NCBI GenBank assembly: GCA_002007465.1
Contig: LNAC01001230.1
Location: 62,001-126,000 of the forward strand
Origin: Ailurus styani
Taxonomy: Eukaryota > Chordata > Mammalia > Carnivora > Ailuridae
Direction: 5' to 3'
DNA: 64,000 nucleotides
Shown: piece after piece, positions 22,508 to 34,270 of the stretch
Position numbering within the stretch: position 1 is the first letter of the stretch
Layout: every line of letters begins with the position of its first letter
The notes under the pieces: generated by a model
Seen by the model: only the letters and a program-made list of their open reading frames with translations
Database searches by the model: none
What the model was told of the DNA's origin: nothing
Made by a program: the position numbers and the translations under genes

Positions 22508-22735
22508 TTAGAACTAAAGTGGAAAGAGCACTAGGTTAGGAGTTAGCATGTTTGAGACTGACACAAGATTCACCCACTTATAGGCCATGTGACCCTGGGT
22601 ATGTCCTCTTTCTTCTCTTAGCCACAGATTCCTCACTTGTAAAATGAAGATTAAAACACCATAAAATCTTAAATCACATGGTTATTGTGATGATTAAATA
22701 AAGTCACATCTGTTATTATTACATTCTAATCTGAT
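22508..22735 (+). repeat. MIR SINE, near full length
   Basis: Ordered MIR blocks: 'GAAAGAGCACTAGGTTAGGAG', 'CACTTATAGGCCATGTGACCCTGGG', 'TCACTTGTAAAATGAAG', 'GGTTATTGTGATGATTAAAT', 'CTGTTATTATTA'. Confidence 0.85.
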
Positions 22736-25700
22736 GTTTCCAGAAGGTTTAAGTGTCTCATCTCACCAAATATATTGTAAATATCTTAAAAGCAGATAAC
22801 ATAAAGTAATTCAGGAGCTACTTATGAGCTATACAAAGCATTTTCAAATATAAATACTGAGAGTCTTATTTCTATTTTGAGTAAGATTAGGAAGTGTAGA
22901 TATTTACCTCTCTTTTGAACATGTATATTTAGATTGATTATGGCATTGTATGTGTGATAAAATCAGTTACAATCTTTTTTTATTATAACATTTCAGCTCT
23001 ATAACTTAAAACTTCTCCATCTTAAAATAGTTTAAAATAGAACCTCTCAAGTTTAGCTATAAAACTGCATCTAGCTTTCTATGATTAAATTTAAGTAACC
23101 TGCAAAAAATAAGTTGTAGAAGCTTTGAGAAAGAATAAAGGAATTAGAAATAAAACACAAACAGCCTCAGCAGCAGTTAGGAATAAAAAGTCAGGGAGTA
23201 TTTGGTGCTTCATGAAAAGGGAGGAAATGCTTCTTGTGGCACAAAGAAATCCAAAAGTAAAGTGAAGAAAGGAGGTTTATGGAAGAATCCATTGTCTATT
23301 CCTGAGACCAAAAAAGTCAAATATGGAGGGTGGACTGTACTAGAACTTCCTTCTGATGGTTTGTTGGGACCAAATGCAAGATTGGCTCCATTAAGACAAA
23401 TGGGTTCACTAAAACTTATACCTGAAACTATGGAGTTTCCATGATTATGGAGTTCTGTAAGGAAGTGAAAGGATGAAAATGGTTTTTTAGGAACATTTGC
23501 CTCATGGCACTGATGTCAATACACATCCAGTGTAAACACAAAGTCTGGTACTTGCATTCTCCAAAAAATTGGTATTTAGAGTAGAATGGGTAGCCAATAA
23601 CATAACAAAAACACCCACTAGAAACTTCTATAAGTTACAGTCAATAGTAAGCTTAATGTGAAGCAGAGCTGTTGTAGCAAAACCTGAGGCAACCTTCGGA
23701 TGTGCTGGTAGACTAATTCATCTCTGATGAGGATGTTCATACCTCTGTTTATTCAACTAGTCAGACATATCTAAGGGATTGTGCTCAGCTTAACAGATTA
23801 GATAGAAAGTACCATATGAAGACCAGGGGATATTTAAGCAGGAGAGGTGAAAATTGTTGGGATGTGTAATAGGGGCTAGAAAATAACAGCTCTCTTCAAA
23901 ACTGAAGAGTTTTACACAAAAGTCAAAGAAAATTCCTTTTTCCTTTTGAGGTTTAAATGGTGGTAGACTACTTAGAAGTCACCTTACAATGCAACTTCTA
24001 TGTAAGTAGAAGGGACATTAAGATACATGAAATATAGGGTGCTCCCAACTTGAGAGTGTGTGAATTCAAGATAAAGAACCCAGGTTAATGAAATAAATGT
24101 ATGATATTCTGCCCTTTGCATATAAGCTGTTTCTGCTGATTTGAATTGTTTTATTGATTTGGATTGCAATAATGGTAAGTTTGCATTGATAGATTACCAT
24201 TTATTTCTCCTACTTGCAGTTAAAAGGAGTTTGCCTTGGAATAGAATATAGTATGAGGCCATGGGACTCATGAAGGATTCAAGGTTCTGAGGCCAGCCTC
24301 ATTAGCTGATCTAACAGGACTTAGACACGCTCACTTTCACTGGGATTAGAACATGGCATATTTGCTTGAGTGGCTGACTTTATTATTGAGAAAGGACAAC
24401 TGGATCATTATTAGAACAGCCTTCCTAGAAGATGAATATTGAGTTATCTTTTACTTATCAATGGTTAAATTAAAAACAATTCTCATAATGGATTGATGTG
24501 TTATTCTAGCCTCAAAATTATTGGCTCATGCATTTAATATATTATAAATATAGGATGGCTTTCAAGTTATGATAAACTAGCATACCTATTAAGCTCAAGC
24601 TGACTGTATTATTGACAACATCATTAAAATCAGAAGAACTATTTTATTAATTTAAAGGATGTGTGACAATGTTATAATTAAATGGTATAATTCAGCTCAA
24701 AACTACAAATTTACCTCCAATTTTCTATTGCTACTTGGTAAAACATAAGTATTTAATCTACTTTGGCACAATAGTCTCAGATAATTGGATTTTATACATT
24801 TTTAGACAATTGATCATATTTTCTAGTCATTTAAAAAAATGACAGACCTAATCATGTTGGTATATCACCGGTGAACATGTCTTAAGCCTATATAAGGATA
24901 TCTTTATTCATTCTCTCACCACCATCTTCCAGGTATTTGGAAATAATATATAAAAAAGTCATTATCCCCACTGACCTTTCATACATAAAGCTCCAAAATA
25001 TGCCTATAGTATTAGATTTGTTCAAATCTATATTGAGAGAAAATATCAATCAAGTGTCAGAGCAGAAGACAGACATTTTTAAATGTCAGTGTCTCAGAAA
25101 AATTAACTCTGATATACTTCTTTGCAGGAAAGTTCCAGAGGACATGAATTACCAAAATAGAGGAGTCAACTGTGAAAGAGTCTGGGACCACTTTTCTCAA
25201 ACTGCACCAACATGCCCTGGAAAGCCATAGCAAAATCACAGGGTGCCATGGAATATTGTAGTCATCAGAGGAGACACAGGACCATCTGTCAGATACCATG
25301 TGAACTACCAGTATTAATTTGTTGGGACTTAAGACACAGGAATATCATGTTATTTCTTTTGGCCTATAAGTGTCATAAGAAAAAATAATGTGACACAAAG
25401 GGTATTATGAAGTGAGAACATTTGAAAATAGTTTATCTAGGAAACAGAATATCGAACAGAAGACAAAAGCAAAGGGAATCTTCAGAAGGATAATGAAAAG
25501 AGTCTTAAAACTAATGTTGAGCAGGTCTAGAGATCAACCAGGCAACATTAAAGCAGGTCTCAAGACTCTGGGGGATACTTTTTCAAAGAAATAAGTGCTA
25601 GTATGTCCAATGGGTTCAAACAAATAGAGAGGAGATCTGCATCACTTTGAAGGTGGTGGTATAATTTATGATAAACACATAGAAAAAGAAAGAAATTATA

Positions 25701-26476
25701 CTACGACAATTGCCAATATACAGATAAGAAAAAGATGCAGAAAGAGAAAAACAACCGTAGTAGGCATGGCTCATTTAATAGCAGTTTTTATAACATAAAA
25801 TAAGGCAAACACGGAATAATTTTTAAAAGATGATGTATTTTGAGGGAATATGGGAGACAAGAAGCATGCAAAATTTTCAGGGCACGTGTGCATGCTTGTC
25901 TTTGTGTCTATGAGAGACTAAATCATCACAGTCCACTTGGAAAAACTAAAAGATAATTCTTCTCACTAAAAAAACTTAAAGTAAAAAAAAAACTTAAAGT
26001 AGCAATAAAATCTTACTACATTAAGTATCAAAAGGGTCAGCTTAAAATGTTGAAGGTGGCTGCCTTCAAGGAACTCGTAATTGGGAGTAGTCAGAATAAT
26101 TAATTAATTAGCCTCATAGAACCATTTGACTCTTAAAATTAAGACTATAACTTTAATAAAAAATTTAAAAGCTAAACTTTTTAAATAAAACACATTTTGA
26201 GACACTGTAGCCTATGTACACTTCCTTGGGTTTCTGTTATAATCTTTGTTTCTTTGCTTCTTTGTTTATTTTATGTGAGCCTGACCTCAGTGAAAGTAGA
26301 AATGAGGATTTGGAGGATTGGGGTCCTTTTTTTTAAAAAAAGATTTTGAGGTAAAAATAAATGACATAGAATGCAGTAGAATGAAGGAGAAGAAACCAAA
26401 GTCAAGTTACTTGAGTCTTATGATTTTATTCCTTTTACTTGAGTATTTATTTTATTTCGAATTTTATTTTTTGAAT
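22736..26476. other. Longest stretch without a recognised repeat
   Basis: About 3.7 kb AT-rich sequence. The open frames at 23202-23444 (80 codons, lysine/glycine-rich) and 24937-25230 (97 codons, +) lack any family resemblance or exon borders I can support. A small direct repeat, AAAACTTAAAGTA, occurs twice at about 25969-26001. Confidence 0.45.
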
Positions 26477-26487
26477 TTATATACAGT

Positions 26488-26714
26488 GGAGTGCCTGGGT
26501 GGCTCAGTTGGTTGAGCATCCAACTCGATTTTGGCTCAGGTCATGATCTCAGGGTTGTGAGATCAAGCCCCACGCCGGGCTCTGCACTGAGTGTGGAGCC
26601 TACTTAAAATTCTCTCCATCTCCCTCTGGCCCTTCCCCCTTCAAGTTCCCCCCAACCCCTGCACTCTCTCTTTCTCTCTTAAAAATTAATTAATTAATTA
26701 ACTAACTAATTAAT
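26488..26714 (+). mobile_element. Older CAN-SINE with (TTAA)n tail
   Basis: Head GGAGTGCCTGGGTGGCTCAG, 'TTGGTTGAGCATCCAACTC', B-box-like GAGATCAAGCCCC, CT-rich region, then AATTAATTAATTAACTAACT. Target duplication TTATATACAGT (26477-26487) / TAATATGCAGT (26715-26725). Confidence 0.92.
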
Positions 26715-26859
26715 TAATATGCAGTAACACTGCCTTTTGGGATATAATTTTATGAATTTTAGTACATGTGTAAGTTCATGTTCTAAAGTTCAGCAGCACC
26801 GCAAAAGTGTTGTTCCACTTTCCTGCTTCCTAAATTTCTGACCTCAAATCTTCAGTCAT

Positions 26860-28760
26860 TTCTATTGTTATCCCCTCAGGAATAATGTGTCATTTTCCTT
26901 TCCTACTTTCTTGATTTTTTTTTCTTATTCTTAATTTTCAGCAATTTGATTATGATGTTTATAATTTAGTTTCCTTATGTTTATAGTTTTGAAAGTTCAT
27001 TGAGTTTCTTAAATCTTTAAATGTATGTCTTTTACCAAATTTGGAAAGTCTTTAGCCATTATTTAAAAAAGGTTTTGGCCATATTATGACATCAAATGTT
27101 AGACATTTGGTATTGCCCATCCAGGTCCCTGAGCTTCTGTTATTGTTTTTATTCAATCTATTGTTTCTGTTTATTTTTTTCTATTTTTAAAAATTTTTTT
27201 AGAGATTTTATTTTTAAGTTATCTCTACATCTAACATGGGGCTCAAACTTAAAACTCTGAGATCAAGAGTCCCACACTCCACCAAATGAGCCAACCAAGT
27301 GCCCCTCTGTTTCTAGATTAGATATTTTTATTTATATATCTTCAAATTTAATGCCTATTTCTTCTGTCATTTCCATTCTGCTACCGAGCCTTTTAAGTAT
27401 TTTATTTTGATAATTGTTTTTTAATTCTAAAATTTTCATTTACTTCTTCTTTAAGTCTTCTATTTTATTGTTATATTCTTTATATTCCTTTTGCTTTAAG
27501 AGTATTTGTCCTTATTTCTTGGAATACTATTACAATGGCTACTTTAAAGTTTTTATTAGATAAATCCTTCATATGCATTACTTCTGCATGGGTGTCTTTC
27601 ATTTTTTTTTCTTCCAGACACAAAGAGATTTTTCTGTTTCTTCATATGGTGGTCAATTTTGTACTGCTTTCCAACATTTGAATATTGTATTATGAAGCTT
27701 TGGTTCTTGTTTAAATCCTGTGAAGAATGCTGATGTTTTGGTTTTATCAGGCAATAGATCTCATTAGCTTCAGGTCACAAATTGTGACCATCAGCCTTGT
27801 TAGGATGTGGTTTCCATGTCATTTGAAAATGTAAATACAATTTGTCAAATGTAAATTAAACTTACAGTTTCAAAGCTTTGTAATCCTATTTGGATCTCTC
27901 CTGGGTGTGCATCATCTGGTGGCCAGTCTGGGACCTAAGTGGTGGTCTGTCTTTCTATTCTGTTCTCTAAGTCTCTGGTATGCTCTATAGGAGCATCACA
28001 GGTACATCTTGAGGATAAACCTAGGAGTTCATGAACAACTGTATGTGCTAACTTTCTCCACCATCTATCTCCCCTGTACTCTGTGATGCCTGGGGCTCTT
28101 TATGGTTCTGTGATCAGAAAGCTGGGGCATTATTTATTTTACTCTATCATGTCTTCTGACTACTATGCTCCTGAGGTCGTGTAGCAGGAGAAAAGAGAGT
28201 GAAAGAGAAACAGACACAGAGAGACAAAGAGAAAAAGGATGTTTTTTTCCCATGTTCTTTTGTGACCAGTTATTTTTATCAGAAGTGAAGCTTCCCCTCC
28301 ACCTTCATAGGTTTATGGGCTTATGATTCTCCAATGCGACCACTGCTGCTTACGAGATATCTATTTTCCCACTCCTGGAGCCTGAACTAGGATATTCTCC
28401 GGGAGCTCTTGTTCATGCCCAAGACCACTTCTTAGTTTCTGGCTGGGGATACTAGAGGAGAAAAAACTAATTACTTACCACCCCTCATTTGGGAGTCCTT
28501 CAAATTCTAGTATTTTCCTGCAGTCTGTCTGCTTCTGCCTTTTCTGAGTCTTTAAAGAGCTCCTCCACTATCTGTCTCGGTATTCTGAGTACATTCCTTG
28601 AGAGACACAGGATAGAGCATTCTGACTCCATCTTACCCAGAACTGGGACACAAGGTCATTCTATTCTTATTCATCTATTCCTGTATTTAGTTCTGCACTT
28701 GCAGAATTACAAATGTATGTATTTCCATGTTTCTAGTTTCTTTCTTTTAATGGTAAGTTC
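26860..28760 (-). mobile_element. Old L1M LINE-1, minus strand, non-coding/5' region
   Basis: Long diverged match: 'TTTCAGCAATTTGATTATGATG', 'GTTCATTGAGTTTCTTAAATC', 'ACCAAATTTGGAAAGTCTTTAGCCATTATTT', 'TTGAATATTGTATTATGAAGC'. The same L1M segment recurs at 47.2-49.4 kb. It is interrupted by an old SINE at 27184-27306. The right part (28140-28760) is weaker. Confidence 0.65.
27184..27306 (-). mobile_element. Old short CAN-SINE lacking the CT region
   Basis: Complement reads as a SINE head ('GGGCACTTGGTTGGCTCATT'), 'GGACTCTTGATCTCAGAG', 'TTTGAGCCCCATGTTAGATG', 'TAGAGATAACTTAAAAATAAAATCT', the oldest carnivore SINE type. Target duplication not clear. Confidence 0.88.
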
Positions 28761-29374
28761 TCTAGAAAAGAGAACATTCTTTTTAATGACCTAACAGTCA
28801 TTACACTCTACAAACAACATGTTTTCAGAAAAAAAAAAAAAAAAAAACACTGCTGAAAGAAGTTAGAAGCTCACACTTAGCCACTGAGAAGTGTTCGTTC
28901 TGACCTTGGCCTTCCAATGGAGAAGTATAGCCCTTGTCAAAGTCGGGTGGCTTTTTATATACAGAACATAATGTTATTTCAGTTCATAGATTAGTAGCAG
29001 GTATTTGAAATTATGTGGAACCCAAGGAAGGAAGATAAACAGGGTGAACAAAAATGAAATGAATAAGAAAGACACAGCAAATGTATACACATCATGTAAT
29101 CACTGCAGACAGATGTTTAAAGTAAATACCACTGACTGATTTTGTGGATAAAAAAATAAAATTAGTGATGGCTTTGTTACCTACTCATATAATTCTAAAA
29201 TCAGAGAGAGAGAGAAAAAAAAAGGCACTGTTAACAAGTCTCTTCACAGTGTCCAGTCATCTCCCTGAACTTATTTAAAGGATATGGAGAAAGACAATTT
29301 CAGAACACTTCCTATCCTTTCCTTTTACTGACTTTGCTACAGACATTTCAGAACTGCAGTTAACTGTGATGGAA
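28761..29374. other. Unassigned sequence with A-run
   Basis: A 20-base A-run at about 28829-28848 and a (GA)n patch near 29204. No gene or named repeat. Confidence 0.5.
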
Positions 29375-29392
29375 CTGTCATTCTCTATTTAT

Positions 29393-29605
29393 TTATTTAA
29401 ATTTATTTTTTTTTTTAAGATAGAGAGAGAGCACAAGTTGGAGGGGTGGGGGGAGAGGGGCAGTGGGAGACGGAGAGAGAGAATCCCAAGCAGGCTCCAC
29501 GTTCAGCGTGGAGCTAGATGTGGGACTCTATCTCATGACCCTGTGATCATGACCTGAGCCCAGATCAAGAGTTGGATGCTTAACAGACTGAGCCACCAGG
29601 TTCTT
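29393..29605 (-). mobile_element. Older CAN-SINE
   Basis: Reverse copy: T-run and AAGATAGAGAGAGAGCACAAG, 'AATCCCAAGCAGGCTCCACG', 'CATGACCTGAGCCCAGATCA', 'CTTAACAGACTGAGCCACC'. Target duplication CTGTCATTCTCTATTTA (from 29375) / CTGTCATTTTCTCTTTATT (29606-29624). The head is eroded. Confidence 0.92.
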
Positions 29606-29624
29606 CTGTCATTTTCTCTTTATT

Positions 29625-29938
29625 ATTAGTGTTTTGCTTGACTCTCCAAGTGCCATAATAAACACTTTGTCTTTCCATGCACATTTGAATGTTGAAGAAG
29701 TGCTGAAGACTGATGGACTAGGGTTTGACTTGGAGAGCAGTGAATTTTAGTTACAGAGTAAGCATGAGATAATTTGGTGCTGCCCCAGGCTGAGCAAGCT
29801 AAAACATCCTCCTTAACCTGATAACTTGAGAACAGACTGTCTTTAACACTAAGTATCAAAGGTTGTGTAGTCATTCCCCAATGCATGCAGTGCCGGTATG
29901 TCCCTGTTTACCACAGATGAAATATTATAAAAGAAGGC
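29625..29938. other. Unassigned sequence
   Basis: About 310 bp between two oppositely oriented SINEs. An 86-codon minus-strand open frame here (29626-29886) is not recognised. Confidence 0.45.
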
Positions 29939-29954
29939 AAGAAGGGAATGGTTA

Positions 29955-30140
29955 AGGGGTGCCTGGGTGGCTCAGTGGGTTAAAGCCTCCTCCTTCGGCT
30001 CAGGTCATGATCTCAGGGTGCTGAGATCAAGTCCTGCATCAGACTTGAGCAGGGAGCCTGCTTCCTCGTCTCTCTCTGCCTGCCTCTCTGCCTACTTGTG
30101 ATCTCTCTCTGTGTGTCAAATAAAAATAAAATCTTAAAAA
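29955..30140 (+). mobile_element. CAN-SINE, young mustelid-type
   Basis: Head GGGGTGCCTGGGTGGCTCAG, 'CTGCCTACTTGTGATCTCTC', AAATAAAAATAAAATCTTA. A small internal deletion removes part of the 'GGGCTCTCTGCTC' block near 30048. Target duplication AAGAAGGGAATGGTTA (29939-29954 and 30141-30156), perfect, pointing to a recent insertion. Confidence 0.97.
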
Positions 30141-30329
30141 AAGAAGGGAATGGTTACTAGTCTTCTGACAGGTTCAGTCTAGAGTACAGGTAAGCCTAAG
30201 TTATTGGGAAAGAGAATTTAAATTAATGTCCATATATTTTTTTTCTCCTTAAAAAATTCAACTGAAAGATAATTGCCAAAAATAATACTTTGCACAGTTA
30301 GATTTCACATGATAGGAAGGCCTATCTGT

Positions 30330-30480
30330 TGTGGTCACTCAATCCTTACAGTAACCCTATAGGTAGATGAGACATGTCTTATTATCCTCATGTTATATAT
30401 GAAGAAACTAGGTCACAGATACAATGATTCAATATCATATAGCACTTGTATCCCAGAACCAAGTTTCAAAGAAACAGAAT
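30330..30480 (-). repeat. MIR SINE, minus strand
   Basis: 'CCTTACAGTAACCCTATAGGTAG', 'TTATTATCCTCATGTTATATATGAAGAAACTAGGTCACAG' and 'AGCACTTGTATCCCAGAACCAAG' match the MIR complement in order. Confidence 0.75.
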
Positions 30481-30542
30481 GATGTTTCTAGTACTCCTCA
30501 CCAACTCCAGTGTAGAGCAAAACTACACGAGCAAAGGTCATT

Positions 30543-31301
30543 TGATGTGAGCCGTCTGCGTGGTACAAGAAGGTGAACCCCCTCTGCAAGTCATGGGGCA
30601 CCACCCTCCTGCAAGGCAAGGAGAATTGTAATGGGTAAAGCATTAATCAACCCCTTCCAGTTAAAAGCGGCTTGCAGCTCAAATAACGCATATTAATATG
30701 AATGGTAAGAATAGACTAGATTTGTTAAGCATAGGTTGGTTTTGCTATTTGTAGATCCCGTATTATTAATCAACATAAATATATATAATATAAACCTAGT
30801 TACTAGAAAAAACATAGTCTAATTATAAACAATTCACTTTTTCCAGGTATAGTTAATTTACTCTTTCTATAGATAAACAGGCCCGAGTAGAGTCCGGGAT
30901 GACTTCCAGAAATAGAGTGTAGCGCTATGCTGTGCCTCCCCCAGGACAAGTGATATTTAGCCTTGGGGCTAAGTGACCTTGCGCACAGCCCATAATTTTG
31001 AACAAGACAAGGAGTGACCATAAAAAAGGGCACCATACAGATAAGCAGAACAGGCTTCATCTATCAAGCCTCTGGGGGAAAAAACACCAGGTGCACCTAC
31101 AAAGGTTCCTTTGACCAGTGAATAATCATCTTGGTTATGTCTTTGGTCATCCTTTGTTACAATGTTATAAATAAAGGACCCCGAGCCCTGAGTTTTTGGG
31201 AGACTCCTGAAACATCATCTGAGTCCGTCTCCTCATTTTGTATCGCCGATGCTGTCCTTTCCTTCAGGGACCCTGACTGTTGCTGGAGCTGGCCTCCGGC
31301 A
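30543..31301 (+). mobile_element. Solo LTR of an endogenous retrovirus
   Basis: 759-bp element beginning TGATGTGAGCC and ending GCCTCCGGCA, so it has the TG...CA ends of an LTR. It is bounded on both sides by the 6-bp direct repeat GTCATT (30537-30542 and 31302-31307). TATAAATA lies at 31166-31173 with an overlapping AATAAA at 31170-31175, about 130 bp before the end. A pyrimidine-rich 'CCGTCTCCTCATTTTGTATCGCC' U5-like tail follows. No internal viral genes, primer-binding site or second LTR are seen. It is therefore the product of recombination between two LTRs. Orientation + follows from the TATA/poly(A) position. Class unresolved (class I- or II-like by size). Confidence 0.85.
31166..31175 (+). 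promoter_or_regulatory. LTR TATA box overlapping an AATAAA poly(A) signal
   Basis: TATAAATA (31166-31173) overlaps AATAAA (31170-31175). In an LTR this marks the end of U3 and the region of the start and poly(A) site. Activity cannot be judged from sequence. Confidence 0.6.
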
Positions 31302-31307
31302 GTCATT

Positions 31308-31640
31308 GATCATCTCCACATTTTTATAACGTATACCCTCCCAGCAGCAGCAACTCAATTGCCCACTGACTCCAGACTTAAACTCCTCTTTGTTTTCTTC
31401 CTTCTTTAGCAGCTCTTGCTTTTTCTACTCTTCTTTATTGAAGAAGCTTACTCCTCCAAATTTTAAATCATGAAGTTTCTCAAAGATTGGTACTAACTTC
31501 TTTATAATTTATATGATCTCTCTAAGCATTCCTAGTTACTCTTACAGTTTAACCTTAAATGAAGACATACTAACTTTTATTATAAAGGTGATTTTCACTT
31601 TTCTATGCTCTAGAGAACTCATCTCATTCATACAACTATT
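31308..31640. other. Unassigned sequence
   Basis: Pyrimidine-rich flank of the LTR with nothing recognised. Confidence 0.45.
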
Positions 31641-31960
31641 CCCTGTGCAATGCATTCATTAATTTATTTATTGCATTCATTAAATTATTTATTAATTTAT
31701 TTATAAATAAAAATATTTATTGAGATTCCACTATTTTCCAGGCACCATTCTAAGTTTCAGAATACAATGAATACAGGCCAGGGAGAGAGAGAGAGAGAAG
31801 TGCCCTCATGAAATTTGAGTGGACAACACAAATAACCAACAAAACTTATTATATAATATGATGTCCGAGTGTGATAAACCCCATGAAGAAAATTAAAGCA
31901 TTGAGAATGGCTGTGGTTGTGATGTGTACATGGAGGGGTCATGGAACATTAAAAGATGGA
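31641..31960 (-). repeat. L2 LINE 3' end, minus strand
   Basis: 'TATTTATTGAGATTCCACTATTTTCCAGGCACCATTCTAAG', 'TGCCCTCATGAAATTTGAGTGGAC' and 'GATAAACCCCATGAAGAAAAT' follow the L2 3' complement (…tttattgagcacctactatgtgccaggcact…). Partly interrupted by (GA)n at about 31783-31799. Confidence 0.75.
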
Positions 31961-32289
31961 TAAGTTCCTTACGGATGGAAAAGACTGATGGACCTATGGG
32001 AAGGAGGACCACTTTACCAGAGAGAAAGGAATTGGACTGAAGGTCAAGAAGATTTACATTTTATCTTGCCTCTCTTCTTTGTATTTATTTTGGGAAATTC
32101 CCTTAGCCTTTCGGGAGAAATTTTTAGATTATTTCTCAGGAACCTTTCAGGCCTATGATATTACTGAAAATTTTGGAAGAGATGGGGCAGAGACAGAGAA
32201 CTAGATAAGAAATAAAAATATTGGGGATCATTACTATCATTAATTAAACTTTATTTAGTTTACACATTTTTAAGTTAGGTAATTTTCTT
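31961..32289. other. Unassigned, possible MIR trace
   Basis: 'TTGGGAAATTCCCTTAGCCTTTCGGG' at about 32090 faintly resembles a MIR core. Otherwise nothing. Confidence 0.35.
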
Positions 32290-32400
32290 ACAAATATTTA
32301 TTGAACTCCTATCAATCACCAGGCACCATGCAAATGGCAAAGGCGGAGTTGAATGAGCTCAAGGCCTTTCACCCCACAGGGCTCACAGCCCAGTTCGTCA
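32290..32400 (-). repeat. L2 3' end fragment, minus strand
   Basis: 'ATTTATTGAACTCCTATCAATCACCAGGCACCATGC' is the usual L2 3' complement. What follows ('CCCACAGGGCTCACAGCCCAG') is compatible with it. Confidence 0.6.
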
Positions 32401-33471
32401 TGCTTGCCATTCTGGCTCTTCACTATTTGGGATCTGTCATAATCTTATTTTTGCCATATCTTTCAGGTCTTAAGTATCTCCTGTAAAGTATTCCTGATAA
32501 TCCAACAAAGAATGCTTATCAGGAAACCCTAAATGTTTCTCACATAAATAGATAGATATGGTTCATTTGGAAAGATTTTAAAAGAGGTAGAGAAGGATAG
32601 TGTGATTCTTCTTGCACTGGTCCCTGACATCTCACATTATTTTTTGTGATTCAAACTCCATTATATGAAGATAAAATCTTAGGTCCTCTAATTCTTTAGA
32701 AAATCTATAAACAGATCATTTCATGGTATTAATGAAAGACCTACAATAAATTATATGAGGAGGACCTATAATACAGACCATTGAATTTGGGGGACAATAA
32801 ACACACATCTTCAGGGAAATCACCTGAGGTATTATTACTTGTGTTCACTAATATCTGAGTTTCCTCTTATTTTGGGCAAAGAAGACTAACTTCCCAGCAC
32901 CCTGCATTTGGATGGGGCCATAGACAGATTATAGTCGATGAGTTGCAAGAAGTTATTTGTGTCATTGCCTTGCTGAGACATCTAATTGCTAGTCCAAGAC
33001 TCCACAGTATTTTTTCCCCCAGATTCATCAATTAAAGAGGCCACAGTGCTAAATGTTAAACTGTAGGGATAATGGTGTTTTCATCAGTCTAGATATCCCA
33101 CTACATAACGAAGTTTCTCAAACTCTGTACTAGAGGGAAACATTTTTTTGTGTATGTTAAATCACTGAGATTTGGAGGTTGTTTATTATCACAACATAAC
33201 AGTCTATCCTTACTAAGTTATCATCTGTTTGAGTTTACCTTTTTCCATGTTAAAAACGATTTAGAATCTTTGAGAACTGTGAGGATATCCCCAAACAAAA
33301 GATCCATGTCATCATTTCCACCACTAATTTCCAAGAGATCTAGGCATTTTTATCGTTGCTTATTCTTTTTGTATGGAACATATGCTAATCTTTCCTGTTC
33401 TCAGTTCTTGCAGTGCGAAAAATCTAGATACTTTAACTTTAGTTGCTTTATCTTCTCTTGCTTTTCTTTTA
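32401..33471. other. Unassigned sequence
   Basis: No named repeat or gene. The 173-codon open frame at 33150-33671 (+) is chance reading through unique DNA into the SINE at 33490. Its C-terminal third is SINE translation. Confidence 0.5.
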
Positions 33472-33489
33472 AAAATTTATTTTATTTTT

Positions 33490-33687
33490 GGGCACCTGGC
33501 TGGCTCAGTGGGTTAAAGCCTTTGCCTTCGGTTCAGGTCATGATCTCAGGGTCCTGGGATCGAGGCCCATATCGGGCTCCCTGCTCGGCAAGGAGCTGCT
33601 TCCCCCTCTCTCTCTGCCTGTCTCTCTGCCTACTTGTGATCTCTCTCTCTCTCTGTCAAATAAATAAATAAAATCTTAAAAAAACAT
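33490..33687 (+). mobile_element. CAN-SINE, young mustelid-type
   Basis: Head GGGCACCTGGCTGGCTCAGT, B-box-like GGGATCGAGGCCC, 'CTGCCTACTTGTGATCTCTC', (TC)n, AAATAAATAAATAAAATCTT. Target duplication AAAATTTATTTTATTTTT (33472-33489 and 33688-33705), perfect 18 bp. Confidence 0.96.
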
Positions 33688-33714
33688 AAAATTTATTTTA
33701 TTTTTTAAAAAAAT

Positions 33715-34270
33715 TTAAAGACTATTTTTTTTAGAAAAGATTTTGGTTTACATTAAAATTGAGAGGAAGATACAGAGATTTTCCATATATCCCCTACCCC
33801 TATACATACATAGCCTCCCCCATTATCAACATAACTCACCAGAGTGGTACAGTTTTCCAAATGAAGGACGAACCTACATTGACACATCATAGACAGCCAA
33901 AATCCATTGTTAACCTTAGGGTTCACTCTTAGTATTGCATATTCTGTGGGACTGAACAAATATCTAATGCCATGTATTCATTGTTATAATATCATACAGT
34001 ATTCTCATTGCCCTAAAAATCCTTTGTGTTCTGACTATTTAATTTTTCTTCCCTCCCCTCCACCCCTTGGCACCAGTGACCTATTTATTTCTCTATATTT
34101 TTGCCTTTTCCATAATGTTTGGAATGACACACTATGTAGCCTTCTCAGATTGGCTTCTTTCATTTAGTTATATGTTTTTAAGGTTCCCCCATGTCTTTTC
34201 ATGGCTCTATAGCTCATTTCTATTTAGTGCTGAATTTCTGCTTTTTTTCCCTCTAGTAACACAGTAACCT
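33715..34270 (-). mobile_element. L1M LINE-1 3' UTR to ORF2 end, minus strand
   Basis: 'CAGAGATTTTCCATATATCCCC', 'AGCCTCCCCCATTATCAACATAACTCACCAGAGTGGTAC', 'GCCTTCTCAGATTGGCTTCTTTCATTTAG' and 'CATGTCTTTTCATGGCTCTATAGCTCATTTCTATTTAGTGCTG' are classic L1M complement. The first half is homologous to 46786-47150 in this window. Confidence 0.9.

Noticed and set aside
33150..33671. 173-codon open frame, the longest in the window
   Set aside because: It runs from unique DNA into the SINE at 33490. No family resemblance, no start context or codon pattern of a gene.
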